A stretch of 64,000 nt of DNA from Pogonophryne albipinna (GCA_028583405.1 JAPTMU010000405.1:1-64000), one strand, 5' to 3'. Positions 52,401 to 64,000 are shown, counted from the stretch's first letter. Made by a program: numbers and translations. The notes: a model not told the origin generated them from the letters alone.

Positions 52401-55400
52401 TGAACATCAGCAGGAGAGGACTCTTTAAAGTAGAGACACTACATACTGATATACACGTGAACATCAGCAGGAGAGGACTCTTTAAAGTAGAGACACTACA
52501 TACTGATATACACCTGAACATCAGCAGGAGAGGACTCTTTAAAGCAGAGACACTACATACTGATATACACCTGAACATCAGCAGGAGAGGACTCTTTAAA
52601 GTAGAGACACTACATACTGATATACACCTGAACATCAGCAGGAGAGGACTCTTTAAAGTAGAGACACTACATACTGAAATACACCTGAACATCAGCAGGA
52701 GAGGACTCTTTAAAGTAGAGACACTACATACTGATATACACCTGAACATCAGCAGGAGAGGACTCTTTAAAGTAGAGACACTACATACTGATATACACCT
52801 GAACATCAGCAGGAGAGGACTCTTTAAAGTAGAGACACTACATACTGATATACACCTGAACATCAGCAGGAGAGGGACTCTTTAAAGTAGAGACACTACA
52901 TACTGATATACACCTGAACACCAGCAGGAGAGGACTCTTTAAAGTAGAGACACTACATACTGATATACACCTGAACATCAGCAGGAGAGGACTCTTTAAA
53001 GTAGAGACACTAGTACATACTGATATACACCTGAACATCAGCAGGAGAGGACTCTTTAAAGTAGAGACACTACATACTGATATACACCTGAACATCAGCA
53101 GGAGAGAACTCTTTAAAGTAGAGACACTACATACTGATATACACCTGAACATCAGCAGGAGAGGACTCTTTAAAGTAGAGACACTACATACTGATATACA
53201 CCTGAACATCAGCAGGAGAGGACTCTTTAAAGTAGAGACACTACATACTGAAATACACCTGAACATCAGCAGGAGAGGACTCTTTAAAGTAGAGACACTA
53301 CATACTGATATACACCTGAACATCAGCAGGAGAGGACTCTTTAAAGTAGAGACACTACATACTGATATACACCTGAACATCAGCAGGAGAGGACTCTTTA
53401 AAGTAGAGACACTACATACTGATATACACCTGAACACCAGCAGGAGAGGACTCTTTAAAGTAGAGACACTACATACTGATATACACCTGAACATCAGCAT
53501 GTAATAGTTTAAATTGTGACGGTGTGATGAAGCTAACGTTTTGTCCTCAGAGCGAAGTGGACGGAGACGGAGATCGAGTTGCTTCGAGTCGCCGTGCGTC
53601 GTTTCGGAGACGATCTGAATAACATCAGCTCGGTGATCAAAGAGCGAACTGTGTACGTATTCCTGATACCAGAGCTGGGAAGTAGTATTCTGGTATCAGT
53701 ACTTTACTCCACTACTTATTTTTCTGATTACTTTTTACTTTGACTTTTTACTATTTGAACCCAACTTTCTACTTCTCACACTTTGAACTCAAATACCTGT
53801 ACTTTCTACTTCTTACATGTTGAACTCAAATACCTGTACTTTCTACTTCTTACATGTTGAACCCAAATACCTGTACTTTCTACTTCTTACATGTTGAACA
53901 CAAATACCTGTACTTTCTACTTCTTACATGTTGAACCCAAATACCTGTACTTTCTACTTCTTACATGTTGAACTCAAATACCTGTACTTTCTACTTCTTA
54001 CATGTTGAACCCAAATACCTGTACTTTCTACTTCTTACATGTTGAACCCAAATACCTGTACTTTCTACTTCTTACATGTTGAACCCAAATACCTGTACTT
54101 TCTACTTCTTACATGTTGAACCCAAATACCTGTACTTTCTACTTCTTACATGTTGAACCCAAATACCTGTACTTTCTACTTCTTACATGTTGAACCCAAA
54201 TACCTGTACTTTCTACTTCTTACATGTTGAACTCAAATACCTGTACTTTCTACTTCTTACATGTTGAACACAAATACCTGTACTTTCTACTTCTCACATG
54301 TTGAACTCAAATACCTGTACTTTCTACTTCTTACATGTTGAACCCAAATACCTGTACTTTCTACTTCTTACATGTTGAACCCAAATACCTGTACTTTCTA
54401 CTTCTTACATGTTGAACTCAAATACCTGTACTTTCTACTTCTTACATGTTGAACACAAATACCTGTACTTTCTACTTCTCACATGTTGAACTCAAATACC
54501 TGTACTTTCTACTTCTTACATGTTGAACCCAAATACCTGTACTTTCTACTTCTTACATGTTGAACTCAAATACCTGTACTTTCTACTTCTTACATGTTGA
54601 ACTCAAATACCTGTACTTTCTACTTCTTACATGTTGAACACAAATACCTGTACTTTCTACTTCTCACATGTTGAACTCAAATACCTGTACTTTCTACTTC
54701 TTACATGTTGAACTCAAATACCTGTACTTTCTACTTCTTACATGTTGAACCCAAATACCTGTACTTTCTACTTCTCACATGTTGAACTCAAATACCTGTA
54801 CTTTCTACTTCTTACATGTTGAACTCAAATACCTGTACTTTCTACTTCTTACATGTTGAACCCAAATACCTGTACTTTCTACTTCTTACATGTTGAACCC
54901 AAATACCTGTACTTTCTACTTCTTACATGTTGAACTCAAATACCTGTACTTTCTACTTCTTACATGTTGAACCCAAATACCTGTACTTTCTACTTCTTAC
55001 ATGTTGAACTCAAATACCTGTACTTTCTACTTCTTACATGTTGAACACAAATACCTGTACTTTCTACTTCTTACATGTTGAACTCAAATACCTGTACTTT
55101 CTACTTCTTACATGTTGAACCCAAATACCTGTACTTTCTACTTCTTACATGTTGAACCCAAATACCTGTACTTTCTACTTCTTACATGTTGAACCCAAAT
55201 ACCTGTACTTTCTACTTCTTACATGTTGAACCCAAATACCTGTACTTTCTACTTCTTACATGTTGAACTCAAATACCTGTACTTTCTACTTCTTACATGT
55301 TGAACCCAAAATACCTGTACTTCTACTTCTTACATGTTGAACCCAAATACCTGTACTTTCTAACTTCTTACATGTTGAACTCAATACCTGTACTTTCTAC

Positions 55401-57773
55401 TTCTTACATGTTGAACACAAATACCTGTACTTTCTACTTCTTACATGTTGAACTCAAATACCTGTAGCTTCTACTTCTTACATGTTGAACCCAATACCTG
55501 TACTTTCTACTTCTTACATTGTTGAACCCAAATACCTGTACTTTCTACTTCTTACATGTTGAACCCAAATACCTGTACTTTCTACTTCTTACATGTTGAA
55601 CCCAAATACCTATCTTTCTACTTCTTACATTGTTGAACACAAATACCTGAACTTTCTACTTCTTACATGTTGAACACAAATACCTGTACTTTCTACTTCT
55701 TACATGTTGAACCCAAATAACCTGTACTTTCTACTTCTTACATGTTGAACCCAATACCTGTACTTTCTACTTCTTACATGTTGAACCCAAATACCTGTAC
55801 TTTCTACTTCTTACATGTTGAACCCAAATACCTGTACTTTCTACTTCTTACATGTTGAACTCAAATACCTGTACTTTCTACTTCTTACATGTTGAACCCA
55901 AATACCTGTACTTTCTACTTCTTACATGTTGAACCCAAATACCTGTACTTTCTACTTCTTACATGTTGAACTCAAATACCTGTACTTTCTACTTCTTACA
56001 TGTTGAACACAAATACCTGTACTTTCTACTTCTTACATGTTGAACTCAAATACCTGTACTTTCTACTTCTTACATGTTGAACCCAAATACCTGTACTTTC
56101 TACTTCTTACATGTTGAACCCAAATACCTGTACTTTCTACTTCTTACATGTTGAACCCAAATACCTGTACTTTCTACTTCTTACATGTTGAACCCAAATA
56201 CCTATACTTTCTACTTCTTACATGTTGAACACAAATACCTGAACTTTCTACTTCTTACATGTTGAACACAAATACCTGTACTTTCTACTTCTTACATGTT
56301 GAACCCAAATACCTGTACTTTCTACTTCTTACATGTTGAACCCAAATACCTATACTTTCTACTTCTTACATGTTGAACACAAATACCTGAACTTTCTACT
56401 TCTTACATGTTGAACCCAAATACCTGTACTTTCTACTTCTTACATGTTGAACCCAAATACCTGTACTTTCTACTTCTCTCATTTCCCAAACAGCTGGTTC
56501 CTTTAGTCTGAATGTGTGTTTGGTGGCGTGATCATTATTCTTTAGAGTCATTGCGTGCCTATTGATTTGAACACGATCCGTGTATCCATCATTTCCTGGT
56601 CTTCTTTAAAGTACCCCCCGTATGATTGATCAAAGACTTCCTAACCCTTTAACACGGGATCTCACATGTCAATCACTTCATTATTGTTCTAACTTATTTT
56701 ATTTAAGGCAGTAAAAACATTTGTTTATTTGCTTCTTGACAAAAATAAAGGAACATTTAAGAACATTTGTTTTACTGCCGAAAACATGTACATGTACACA
56801 AAACCACTTAGGTTAATATCTAATTAGAAATTAAGTAAATCTTTGGCCCAACATGTAATACATTAATTAACTTCAAAAAGTTTTTTTAGGACTCAGAGCC
56901 ATGCTAGCAATTTCCCTTTGTTTGCAGTGACTATGCTAAGCTAAGCTAACGTGTTTCCTCAGGGCTCAGATTAAGAGCACCGTGAAGAGGAAGCTGTACG
57001 AAGACAGCCGCGTTCCCATCGAGTCGCCCAAAAAAAACACGAAGAAGAACACCGCTGCCGTCGCCATGACGACGACATCCGGCACCCCCAACCCCCCTGC
57101 GATGATCGCCGTGCCGACGTCACAGGTCGTCGTCATGGCAACGGGCATGCAGAACAGCCCCTCCCTGGCCCTGCCCCTCAAGAAGCAGAAGACCTCAGGT
57201 GAGAGGCTTTTATTGTGAAGGAACAGGGCTTTTATTGTGAAGGCACAGGGCTTTTATTGTGAAGGCACAGGGCTTTTATTGTGAAGGCACAGGGCTTTTA
57301 TTGTGAAGGCACAGAGCTTTTATTGTTAAGGAACAGGGCTTTTATTGTGAAGGCAGGGACAGCAAGTGAGCTATCACAGGGCTTTTATTGTGAAGGAACA
57401 TGGGTTTTATTGTGAAGGCCCAGGGCTCTTATTGTGAAGGAACATGACTTTTATTGTGAAGGCAGGGACAGGAGTTAGCTGTAACAGGGCTTTTATTGTT
57501 AAGGAACAGGGGTTTTATTGTTAAGGAACAGGGCTTTTATTGTGAAGGCCAATTACTTTTATTATGAAGGAACATGGCTTTTATTGTGAAGGCAGCGACA
57601 GCAAGTGAGCTATCACAGGGCTTTTATTGTGAAGGCCCAGGACTTTTATTGTGAAGTCAGAGACAGGAAGTGACATGCTGCCCCCCCCTCCACAGATGTG
57701 ACCCTCAGCGCTCTGAACGACTCGGATGTAAACAGCGACCTCGTGGACATCGAAGGACTCGGAGACTCCAACA
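46442..57773 (+). CDS. bap18: BAP18 chromatin-complex subunit (C17orf49 homologue), five visible exons, 3' end lost in gap
   Basis: Exons: 46442-46462 (MTSASAK), 47390-47484, 53551-53652, 56963-57198 and 57696-57773, cut by the N gap. All junctions are GT-AG and keep phase, giving 177 codons plus one base. Human BAP18 is about 172 residues, so roughly the last 14 are missing. Residues 8-38 ([12 protein letters not shown]…) and the SANT/Myb-like domain from [10 protein letters not shown] (41-50) to about 88 ([10 protein letters not shown]) are nearly identical to the human protein as I recall it. The linker after SPKK differs. Exon 5 carries the conserved [11 protein letters not shown] and VDIEGLGD. 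The family binds H3K4me3 nucleosomes within the NURF/BPTF and MLL1-WDR5 complexes in the nucleus. Introns 2-4 are almost wholly tandem repeats. The exon 2 donor (gtacac) is weak and merges into CA repeats. Confidence 0.95.
46463..47186. other. bap18 intron 1, unique part
   Basis: Ordinary AT-rich intron after a perfect AAG|GTGAGT donor. The motif gaactctttaaagagcag occurs twice (46520-46537 and 46966-46983), and gaatgcattaatctgt-like segments recur, suggesting an old internal duplication. Confidence 0.45.
47187..47370 (+). repeat. 30-bp minisatellite before bap18 exon 2
   Basis: About six copies of a 30-bp unit containing gtactgcagtatttcc and cagtgtagtatat. The last copy ends about 20 bp before the exon 2 acceptor tctctgcag, so the repeat occupies the branch-point region of intron 1. 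Confidence 0.92.
47485..47576 (+). repeat. Imperfect CA microsatellite at the start of bap18 intron 2
   Basis: The intron's first bases gtacacac run straight into CA repeats broken by regular cg steps (acacacgcacac). It ends where the 57-bp array begins. Confidence 0.95.
47577..53500 (-). repeat. 57-bp satellite array C, inside bap18 intron 2
   Basis: About 104 copies of the same 57-bp unit as arrays A and B but in reverse orientation (plus strand reads aacatcagcaggagagg, actctttaaagtagagac). It fills nearly all of the 6.07-kb intron. It is better preserved than arrays A and B, with the phase unbroken from 47577 to about 52875. A 19-unit (1,083-bp) block is duplicated in tandem at about 50.2-52.3 kb. 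Open frames of over 1,800 codons on both strands are by-products. Confidence 0.98.
53756..56475 (+). repeat. 37-bp minisatellite in bap18 intron 3
   Basis: About 73 copies of a 37-bp unit made of acttcttacatgttgaac, ccaaatacctgtactttct and c/t/a variants after gaac. The preceding 53690-53755 (actccactacttatttttct) is the single-copy seed-like sequence. A patch at 55.3-55.8 kb has many one-base indels. With 37 bp per unit the frame rotates, so no long open frame forms. Confidence 0.97.
56476..56962. other. bap18 intron 3, 3' part
   Basis: Unique AT-rich sequence with the exon 4 acceptor gtgtttcctcag at its end. It contains ctatgctaagctaagctaac. Nothing else recognised. Confidence 0.45.
57205..57660 (+). 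repeat. 22-bp minisatellite in bap18 intron 4
   Basis: About 20 imperfect copies of cttttattgtgaaggcacaggg, with two longer interruptions containing aggaagtgac/agcaagtgagctatcaca. It nearly fills the 497-bp intron 4. Confidence 0.93.
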
Positions 57774-58773
57774 NNNNNNNNNNNNNNNNNNNNNNNNNNN
57801 NNNNNNNNNNNNNNNNNNNNNNNNNNNNNNNNNNNNNNNNNNNNNNNNNNNNNNNNNNNNNNNNNNNNNNNNNNNNNNNNNNNNNNNNNNNNNNNNNNNN
57901 NNNNNNNNNNNNNNNNNNNNNNNNNNNNNNNNNNNNNNNNNNNNNNNNNNNNNNNNNNNNNNNNNNNNNNNNNNNNNNNNNNNNNNNNNNNNNNNNNNNN
58001 NNNNNNNNNNNNNNNNNNNNNNNNNNNNNNNNNNNNNNNNNNNNNNNNNNNNNNNNNNNNNNNNNNNNNNNNNNNNNNNNNNNNNNNNNNNNNNNNNNNN
58101 NNNNNNNNNNNNNNNNNNNNNNNNNNNNNNNNNNNNNNNNNNNNNNNNNNNNNNNNNNNNNNNNNNNNNNNNNNNNNNNNNNNNNNNNNNNNNNNNNNNN
58201 NNNNNNNNNNNNNNNNNNNNNNNNNNNNNNNNNNNNNNNNNNNNNNNNNNNNNNNNNNNNNNNNNNNNNNNNNNNNNNNNNNNNNNNNNNNNNNNNNNNN
58301 NNNNNNNNNNNNNNNNNNNNNNNNNNNNNNNNNNNNNNNNNNNNNNNNNNNNNNNNNNNNNNNNNNNNNNNNNNNNNNNNNNNNNNNNNNNNNNNNNNNN
58401 NNNNNNNNNNNNNNNNNNNNNNNNNNNNNNNNNNNNNNNNNNNNNNNNNNNNNNNNNNNNNNNNNNNNNNNNNNNNNNNNNNNNNNNNNNNNNNNNNNNN
58501 NNNNNNNNNNNNNNNNNNNNNNNNNNNNNNNNNNNNNNNNNNNNNNNNNNNNNNNNNNNNNNNNNNNNNNNNNNNNNNNNNNNNNNNNNNNNNNNNNNNN
58601 NNNNNNNNNNNNNNNNNNNNNNNNNNNNNNNNNNNNNNNNNNNNNNNNNNNNNNNNNNNNNNNNNNNNNNNNNNNNNNNNNNNNNNNNNNNNNNNNNNNN
58701 NNNNNNNNNNNNNNNNNNNNNNNNNNNNNNNNNNNNNNNNNNNNNNNNNNNNNNNNNNNNNNNNNNNNNNNNN
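57774..58773. other. Assembly gap, exactly 1,000 N
   Basis: A round-number run of N, so most likely a placeholder of unknown true length. It begins inside bap18 exon 5 and ends inside or at the edge of the pentamer repeat field. Confidence 0.99.
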
Positions 58774-60240
58774 TAAGATAAGATAAGGTGAGGTGAGGTA
58801 AGGTAAGATAGGTGAAGGTGAGGTAAGGTAAGATAAGATAAGGTGAGGTAGGTAAGGTAAGGTAAGATAAGGTAGTAGATAAGATAAGGTAATAAAATAA
58901 GGTGAGGTAAGGTAAGATAATAAGGTGAGGTAAGGTAAGGTGAGGTAAGATAAGATAAGGTGAGGTGAGGTAAGGTAAGGTGAGGTAAGATAAGATAAGG
59001 TGAGGTAAGGTAAGATAGGTGAGGTGAGGTAAGATAAGATAAGGTGAGGTAAGGTAAGATAAGATAAGGTGAGGTGAGGTAAGGTAAGATAAGATAAGGT
59101 GAGGTAAGGTAAGATAAGATAAGGTGAGGTGAGGTAAGGTAAGATAAGATAAGGTGAGGTAAGGTAAGGTAAGGTAAGATAAGGTGAGGTAAGATAAGAT
59201 AAGGTGAGGTAAGGTAAGGTGAGGTAAGGTGAGGTAAGGTGAGGTAAGGTAAGATAAGATAAGGTGAGGTGAGGTAAGGTAAGATAAGATAAGGTGAGGT
59301 AAGGTAAGGTAAGGTAAGATAAGGTGAGGTAAGATAAGATAAGGTAAGCTAAAATAGGTGGAGGTAAGGTAAGATAAGATAAGGTGAGGTAAGGTAAGAT
59401 AAGATAAGGTGAGGTAAGGTAAGGTGAGGTAAGGTGAGGTAAGGTAAGATAAGATAAGGTGAGGTAAGGTAAGATAAGATAAGGTGAGGTGAGGTAAGTA
59501 GATAGGTGAGGTGAGGTAAGGTAAGATAAGATAAGGTGAGGTAAGGTAAGGTAAGGTAAGATAGGTGAGGTAAGATAAGATAAGGTAAGATAAAATAAGG
59601 TGAGGTAAGGTAAGATAAGATAAGGTGAGTAAGGTAAGGTGAGGTAAGATAAGATAAGGTGAGGTGAGGTAAGGTGAGGTAAGGTGAGGTAAGATAAGAT
59701 AAGGTGAGGTAAGGTAAGATAAGGTGATGTGAGGTAAGATAAGATAAGGTAAGGTAAGATAAGATAAGGTGAGGTGAGGTAAGGTAAGGTAAGATAAGGT
59801 GAGGTAAGGTGAGGTAAGATCAGATAAGGTAAGATAAGGTAAGGTGAGGTAAGGTAAGATAAGGTGAGGTAAGGTGAGGTAAGGTGAGGTGAGGTGAGGT
59901 GAGGTAAGGTAAGATAAGGTAAGATAAGATAAGATAAGTAAGGTGAGGTGAGGTAAGATAAGATAAGATAAGATAAGGTGAGGTGAGGTAAGGTAAGGTG
60001 AGGTAAGGTGAGGTAAGGTGAGTGAGGTAAGGTAAGGTGAGGTAAGGTAAGATAAGTAAGATAAGATAAGGTAAGGTAGATAAGATAAGATAAGGTGAGT
60101 AAGGTAAGATAAGGTAAGGTGAGGTAAGATAGATAAGGTGAGGTAAGGTAAGGTGAGGTAAGGTAAGGTAAGATAAGATAAGGTGAGATAAGATAAGGTG
60201 AGGTAAGGTAAGATAAGATAAGATAAGGTAAGGTAGAGAT
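58774..60240 (+). repeat. Pentanucleotide repeat field (GGTAA/GATAA/GGTGA)
   Basis: Nearly 1.5 kb of mixed 5-bp steps, mainly aggta, agata and aggtg, in irregular order with a weak higher-order period. Occasional one-base losses occur. It starts at the gap, so its true left edge is unknown. Minus-strand open frames reading SYLTLPYLT-type peptides are by-products. Confidence 0.96.
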
Positions 60241-60287
60241 ACCTCACCTTATCTTACCTCTGTGTGAAGAGAGATTATCTGTACACA

Positions 60288-63200
60288 GAAGAGGGGACAC
60301 ATGTTGATGTAGAAAGACATGGAGAAGAGGGGCACATGTTGATGTAGAAGAGACATGGAGAAGAGGGGACACATGTTGATGTAAAGAGACATGGAGAAGA
60401 GGGGACACATGTTGATGTAGAAGAGACATGAAGAAGAGGGGACACATGTTGATGTAGAAGAGACATGGAGAAGAGGGGACACATGTTGATGTAGAAGAGA
60501 CATGAGAAGAGGGGACACATGTTGATGTAGAAGAGACATGAAGAAGAGGGGACACATGTTGATGAAGAAGAGACATGGAGAAGAGGGGACACATGTTGAT
60601 GTAGAAGAGACATGGAGAAGAGGGGACACATGTTGATGTAGAAGAGACATGGAGAAGAGGGGACACATGGTTGATGTAGAAGACACATGAGGAAGAGGGG
60701 ACACATGTTGATGAAGAAGAGACATGGAAAGAGGGGACACATGGTGATGTAGAAGAGACATGAAGAAGAGGGGACACATGTTGATGTCGAAGAGACATGA
60801 AGAAGGGGACACATGTTGATGTAGAAGAGACATGAAGAAGAGGGGACACATGTTGATGGAGAAGAGAGATGAAGAAGAGGGGACACATGTTGATGTAGAA
60901 GAGACATGAAGAAGAGGGGACACATGTTGATGGAGAAGAGGGGACACATGTTGATGGAGAAGAGGGGACACATGTTGATGTAGAATAGGGGACACATGTT
61001 GATGAGAAGAGGGGACACATGTTTGTAGAAGAGACATGAAGAAGAGGGGACACATGTTGATGTAGAAGAGACATGAAGAAGAGGGGACACATGTTGATGT
61101 AGAAGACACATGAGGAAGAGGGGACACATGTTGATGTAGGAGAGACATGAAGAAGAGGGGACACATGTTGATGTAGAAGAGACATGAGGAAGAGGGGACA
61201 CATGTTGATGTAGAAGAGACATGAAGAAGAGGGGACACATGTTGATGTAGAACAGACATGAAGAAGAGGAGACACATGTTGATGTAGGAGAACATGAAGA
61301 AGAGGGGACACATGTTGATGTAGAAGAGACATGGAGAAGGGGACACATGTTGATGTAAAAGACATGGAGAAGAGGGGACACATGTTGATGTAGAAGAGAC
61401 ATGAAGAAGAGGGGACACATGTTGATGTAGAAGAGACATGGAGAAGAGGGACACATGTTGATGTAGAAGAGACATGAAGAAGAGGGGACACATGTTGATG
61501 TAGAAGAGACATGAAGAAGAGGGGACACATGTTGATGAGAAGAGACATGGAGAAGAGGGGACACATGTTGATGTAGAAGAGACATGGAGAAGAGGGGACA
61601 CATGTTGATGTAGAAGAGACATGGAGAAGAGGGGACACATGTTGATGTAGAAGACACATGAGGAAGAGGGGACACATGTTGATGAAGAAGAGACATGGAG
61701 AAGAGGGGACACATGGTGATGTAGAAGAGACATGAAGAAGAGGGGACACATGTTGATGTCGAAGAGACATGAAGAAGAGGGGACACATGTTGATGTAGAA
61801 GAGACATGAAGAAGAGGGGACACATGTTGATGGAGAAGAGAGATGAAGAAGAGGGGACACATGTTGATGTAGAAGAGACATGAAGAAGAGGGGACACATG
61901 TTGATGGAGAAGAGGGGACACATGTTGATGGAGAAGAGGGGACACATGTTGATGTAGAATAGGGGACACATGTTGATGGAGAAGAGGGGACACATGTTGA
62001 TGTAGAAGAGACATGAAGAAGAGGGGACACATGTTGATGTAGAAGAGACATGAAGAAGAGGGGACACATGTTGATGTAGAAGACACATGAGGAAGAGGGG
62101 ACACATGTTGATGTAGGAGAGACATGAAGAAGAGGGGACACATGTTGATGTAGAAGAGACATGAGGAAGAGGGGACACATGTTGATGTAGAAGAGACATG
62201 AAGAAGAGGGGACACATGTTGATGTAGAACAGACATGAAGAAGAGGAGACACATGTTGATGTAGGAGAGACATGAAGAAGAGGGGACACATGTTGATGAA
62301 AAAGAGACATGAAGAAGAGGGGACACATGTTGATGTAGAAGAGACATGGAGAAGAGGGACACATGTTGATGTAGAAGAGACATGAAGAAGAGGGGACACA
62401 TGTTGATGTAGAAGAGACATGAAGAAGAGGGGACACATGTTGATGTAGAAGAGACATGAAAAAGAGGGGACACATGTTGATGTAGAAGAGACATGGAGAA
62501 GAGGGGACACATGTTGATGTAGAAGAGACATGAAGAAGAGGGGACACATGTTGATGTAGAAGAGACATGAAGAAGAGGGGACACATGTTGATGTAGAAGA
62601 GACATGAAAAAGAGGGGACACATGTTGATGTAGAAGAGACATGGAGAAGAGGGGACACATGTTGATGTAGAAGAAACATGGAGAAGAGGGGACACATGCT
62701 GATGTAGAAGAGACATGGAGAAGAGGGGACACATGCTGATGTAGAAGAGACATGAAGAAGAGGGACACATGTTGATGTAGAAGAGACATGGAGAAGATGG
62801 ACACATGTTGATGTAGAAGAGACATGAGGAAGATGGGACACATGTTGATGTAGAAGAGGGGACACATGCTGATGTAGAAGAGACATGGAGAAGAGGGGAC
62901 ACATGTTGATGTAGAAGAGACATGAAGAAGAGGGGACACATGTTGATGTAGAAGAGACATGAAAAAGAGGGGACACATGTTGATGTAGAAGAGACATGGA
63001 GAAGAGGGGACACATGTTGATGTAGAAGAGACATGAAGAAGAGGGGACACATGTTGATGTAGAAGAGACATGAAGAAGAGGGGACACATGTTGATGTAGA
63101 AGAGACATGAAAAAGAGGGGACACATGTTGATGTAGAAGAGACATGGAGAAGAGGGGAAACATGTTGATGTAGAAGAGACATGGAGAAGAGGGGAAACAT

Positions 63201-64000
63201 GTTGATGTAGAAGAGACATGAGGAAGAGGGGACACATGTGATGTAGAAGAAACATGGAGAAGAGGGGACACATGTTGATGTAGAAGAGACATGGAGAAGA
63301 GGGGACACATGTTGATGTAGAAGAGACATGGAGAAGAGGGGACACATGTTGATGTAGAAGAGACATGGAGAAGAGGGACACATGTTGATGTAGAAAGACA
63401 TGGAGAAGAGGGACACATGTTGATGTAGAAGACACATGAGGAAGAGGGGACACATGTTGATGAAGAAGAGACATGGAGAAGAGGGGACACATGGTGATGT
63501 AGAAGAGACATGAAGAAGAGGGGACACATGTGATGTCGAAGAGACATGAAGAAGAGGGGACACATGTTGATGTAGAAGAGACATGAAGAAGAGGGGACAC
63601 ATGTTGATGGAGAAGAGAGATGAAGAAGAGGGGACACCATGTTGATGTAGAAGAGACATGAAGAAGAGGGACACATGTTGATGGAGAAGAGGGGACACAT
63701 GTTGATGGAGAAGAGGGGACACATGTTGATGTAGAATAGGGGACACATGTTGATGGAGAAGAGGGGACACATGTTGATGTAGAAGAGACATGAGAAGAGG
63801 GGACACATGTTGATGTAGAAGAGACATGAAGAAGAGGGGACACATGTTGATGTAGAAGACACATGAGGAAGAGGGGGACACATGTTGATGTAGGAGAGAC
63901 ATGAAGAAGAGGGGACACATGTTGATGTAGAAGAGACATGAGGAAGAGGGGGACACATGTTGATGTAGAAGAGACATGAAGAAGAGGGGACACATGTTGA
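60288..64000 (+). repeat. 38-bp minisatellite array, continues past the window
   Basis: About 97 copies of a 38-bp unit running from gacacatgttgatgtag through aagagacatgaag to aagagggg. Variants (tggag for tgaag, gtcg for gtag, shortened units of about 22 bp) recur in the same order about 970-980 bp apart, showing higher-order duplication. All three minus-strand frames stay open for about 1,230-1,250 codons because the unit has no stop on that strand in any phase. Confidence 0.98.

Noticed and set aside
47323..52885. Open frames of over 1,800 codons on both strands across array C as giant repeat proteins
   Set aside because: Both strands are open, the unit is a multiple of three without stops, and the region is bounded by bap18 exons 2 and 3. 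Only the in-frame link to exon 2 is kept, as a finding.
57581..60247. An 888-codon minus-strand frame
   Set aside because: It runs through 1,000 N and the pentamer field. The flanking piece is antisense to bap18 exon 5 and intron 4.
60244..63995. Three overlapping minus-strand frames of about 1,230-1,250 codons
   Set aside because: All three frames are open because the 38-bp unit has no stop on that strand in any phase. They encode the same rotating repeat, so this is not a gene.

Overview
The window reads as vertebrate, almost certainly teleost fish, nuclear DNA. It holds two spliced vertebrate genes with canonical exon/intron structure (rnasek and bap18, the fish counterpart of human C17orf49), a third candidate gene for an uncharacterised zinc-finger protein, and decayed hAT, Tc1/mariner, Tx1-type LINE and L2/CR1-type LINE copies of the kinds typical of fish genomes. 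I cannot name the species. No bacterial operon, CRISPR array, rRNA or tRNA gene was recognised.

The dominant content is tandem repetition. By my tally about 37-38 kb of the 63 kb of known sequence is minisatellite or microsatellite, in more than a dozen unrelated families. The largest is a 57-bp unit present as three separate arrays: A (3.3-16.4 kb, plus orientation), B (33.0-38.2 kb, plus) and C (47.6-53.5 kb, minus). Others are a 38-bp unit (60.3 kb to the window end, continuing beyond it), a 37-bp unit (53.8-56.5 kb), a GGTAA/GATAA/GGTGA pentamer field (58.8-60.2 kb), 72-bp, 45-bp, 30-bp, 22-bp, 15-bp and 10-bp units and a roughly 152-copy CA repeat. Very long open frames run through these arrays only because the units lack stop codons. 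I do not treat them as genes.

Layout: 1-3.3 kb holds short minisatellites, one split by a complete hAT element with intact 8-bp target duplication, and a 395-bp dispersed cassette. 3.3-16.4 kb is array A. 16.4-22.9 kb is low-gene DNA with a CTCF-like motif and a nest of transposon and LINE fragments. 22.98-25.55 kb is the zinc-finger ORF (minus strand). 25.6-29.6 kb is mostly unassigned, with a small MITE. 29.6-31.0 kb has a second copy of the cassette and a 72-bp array. 31.0-33.0 kb is unassigned and 33.0-38.2 kb is array B. 38.2-45.7 kb is rnasek on the minus strand, and 46.4-57.8 kb is bap18 on the plus strand up to a 1,000-N assembly gap that cuts its last visible exon. 58.8-64.0 kb is the pentamer field and the 38-bp array.

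rnasek (a V-ATPase-associated membrane protein) and bap18 (a SANT-domain chromatin reader subunit) share a 721-bp head-to-head promoter with duplicated CCAAT/GC-box modules. Every sizeable intron of the pair is loaded with a different tandem repeat. The 57-bp arrays B and C lie in opposite orientation outside and inside this pair, so transcripts leaving the shared promoter in either direction would carry the same satellite strand.
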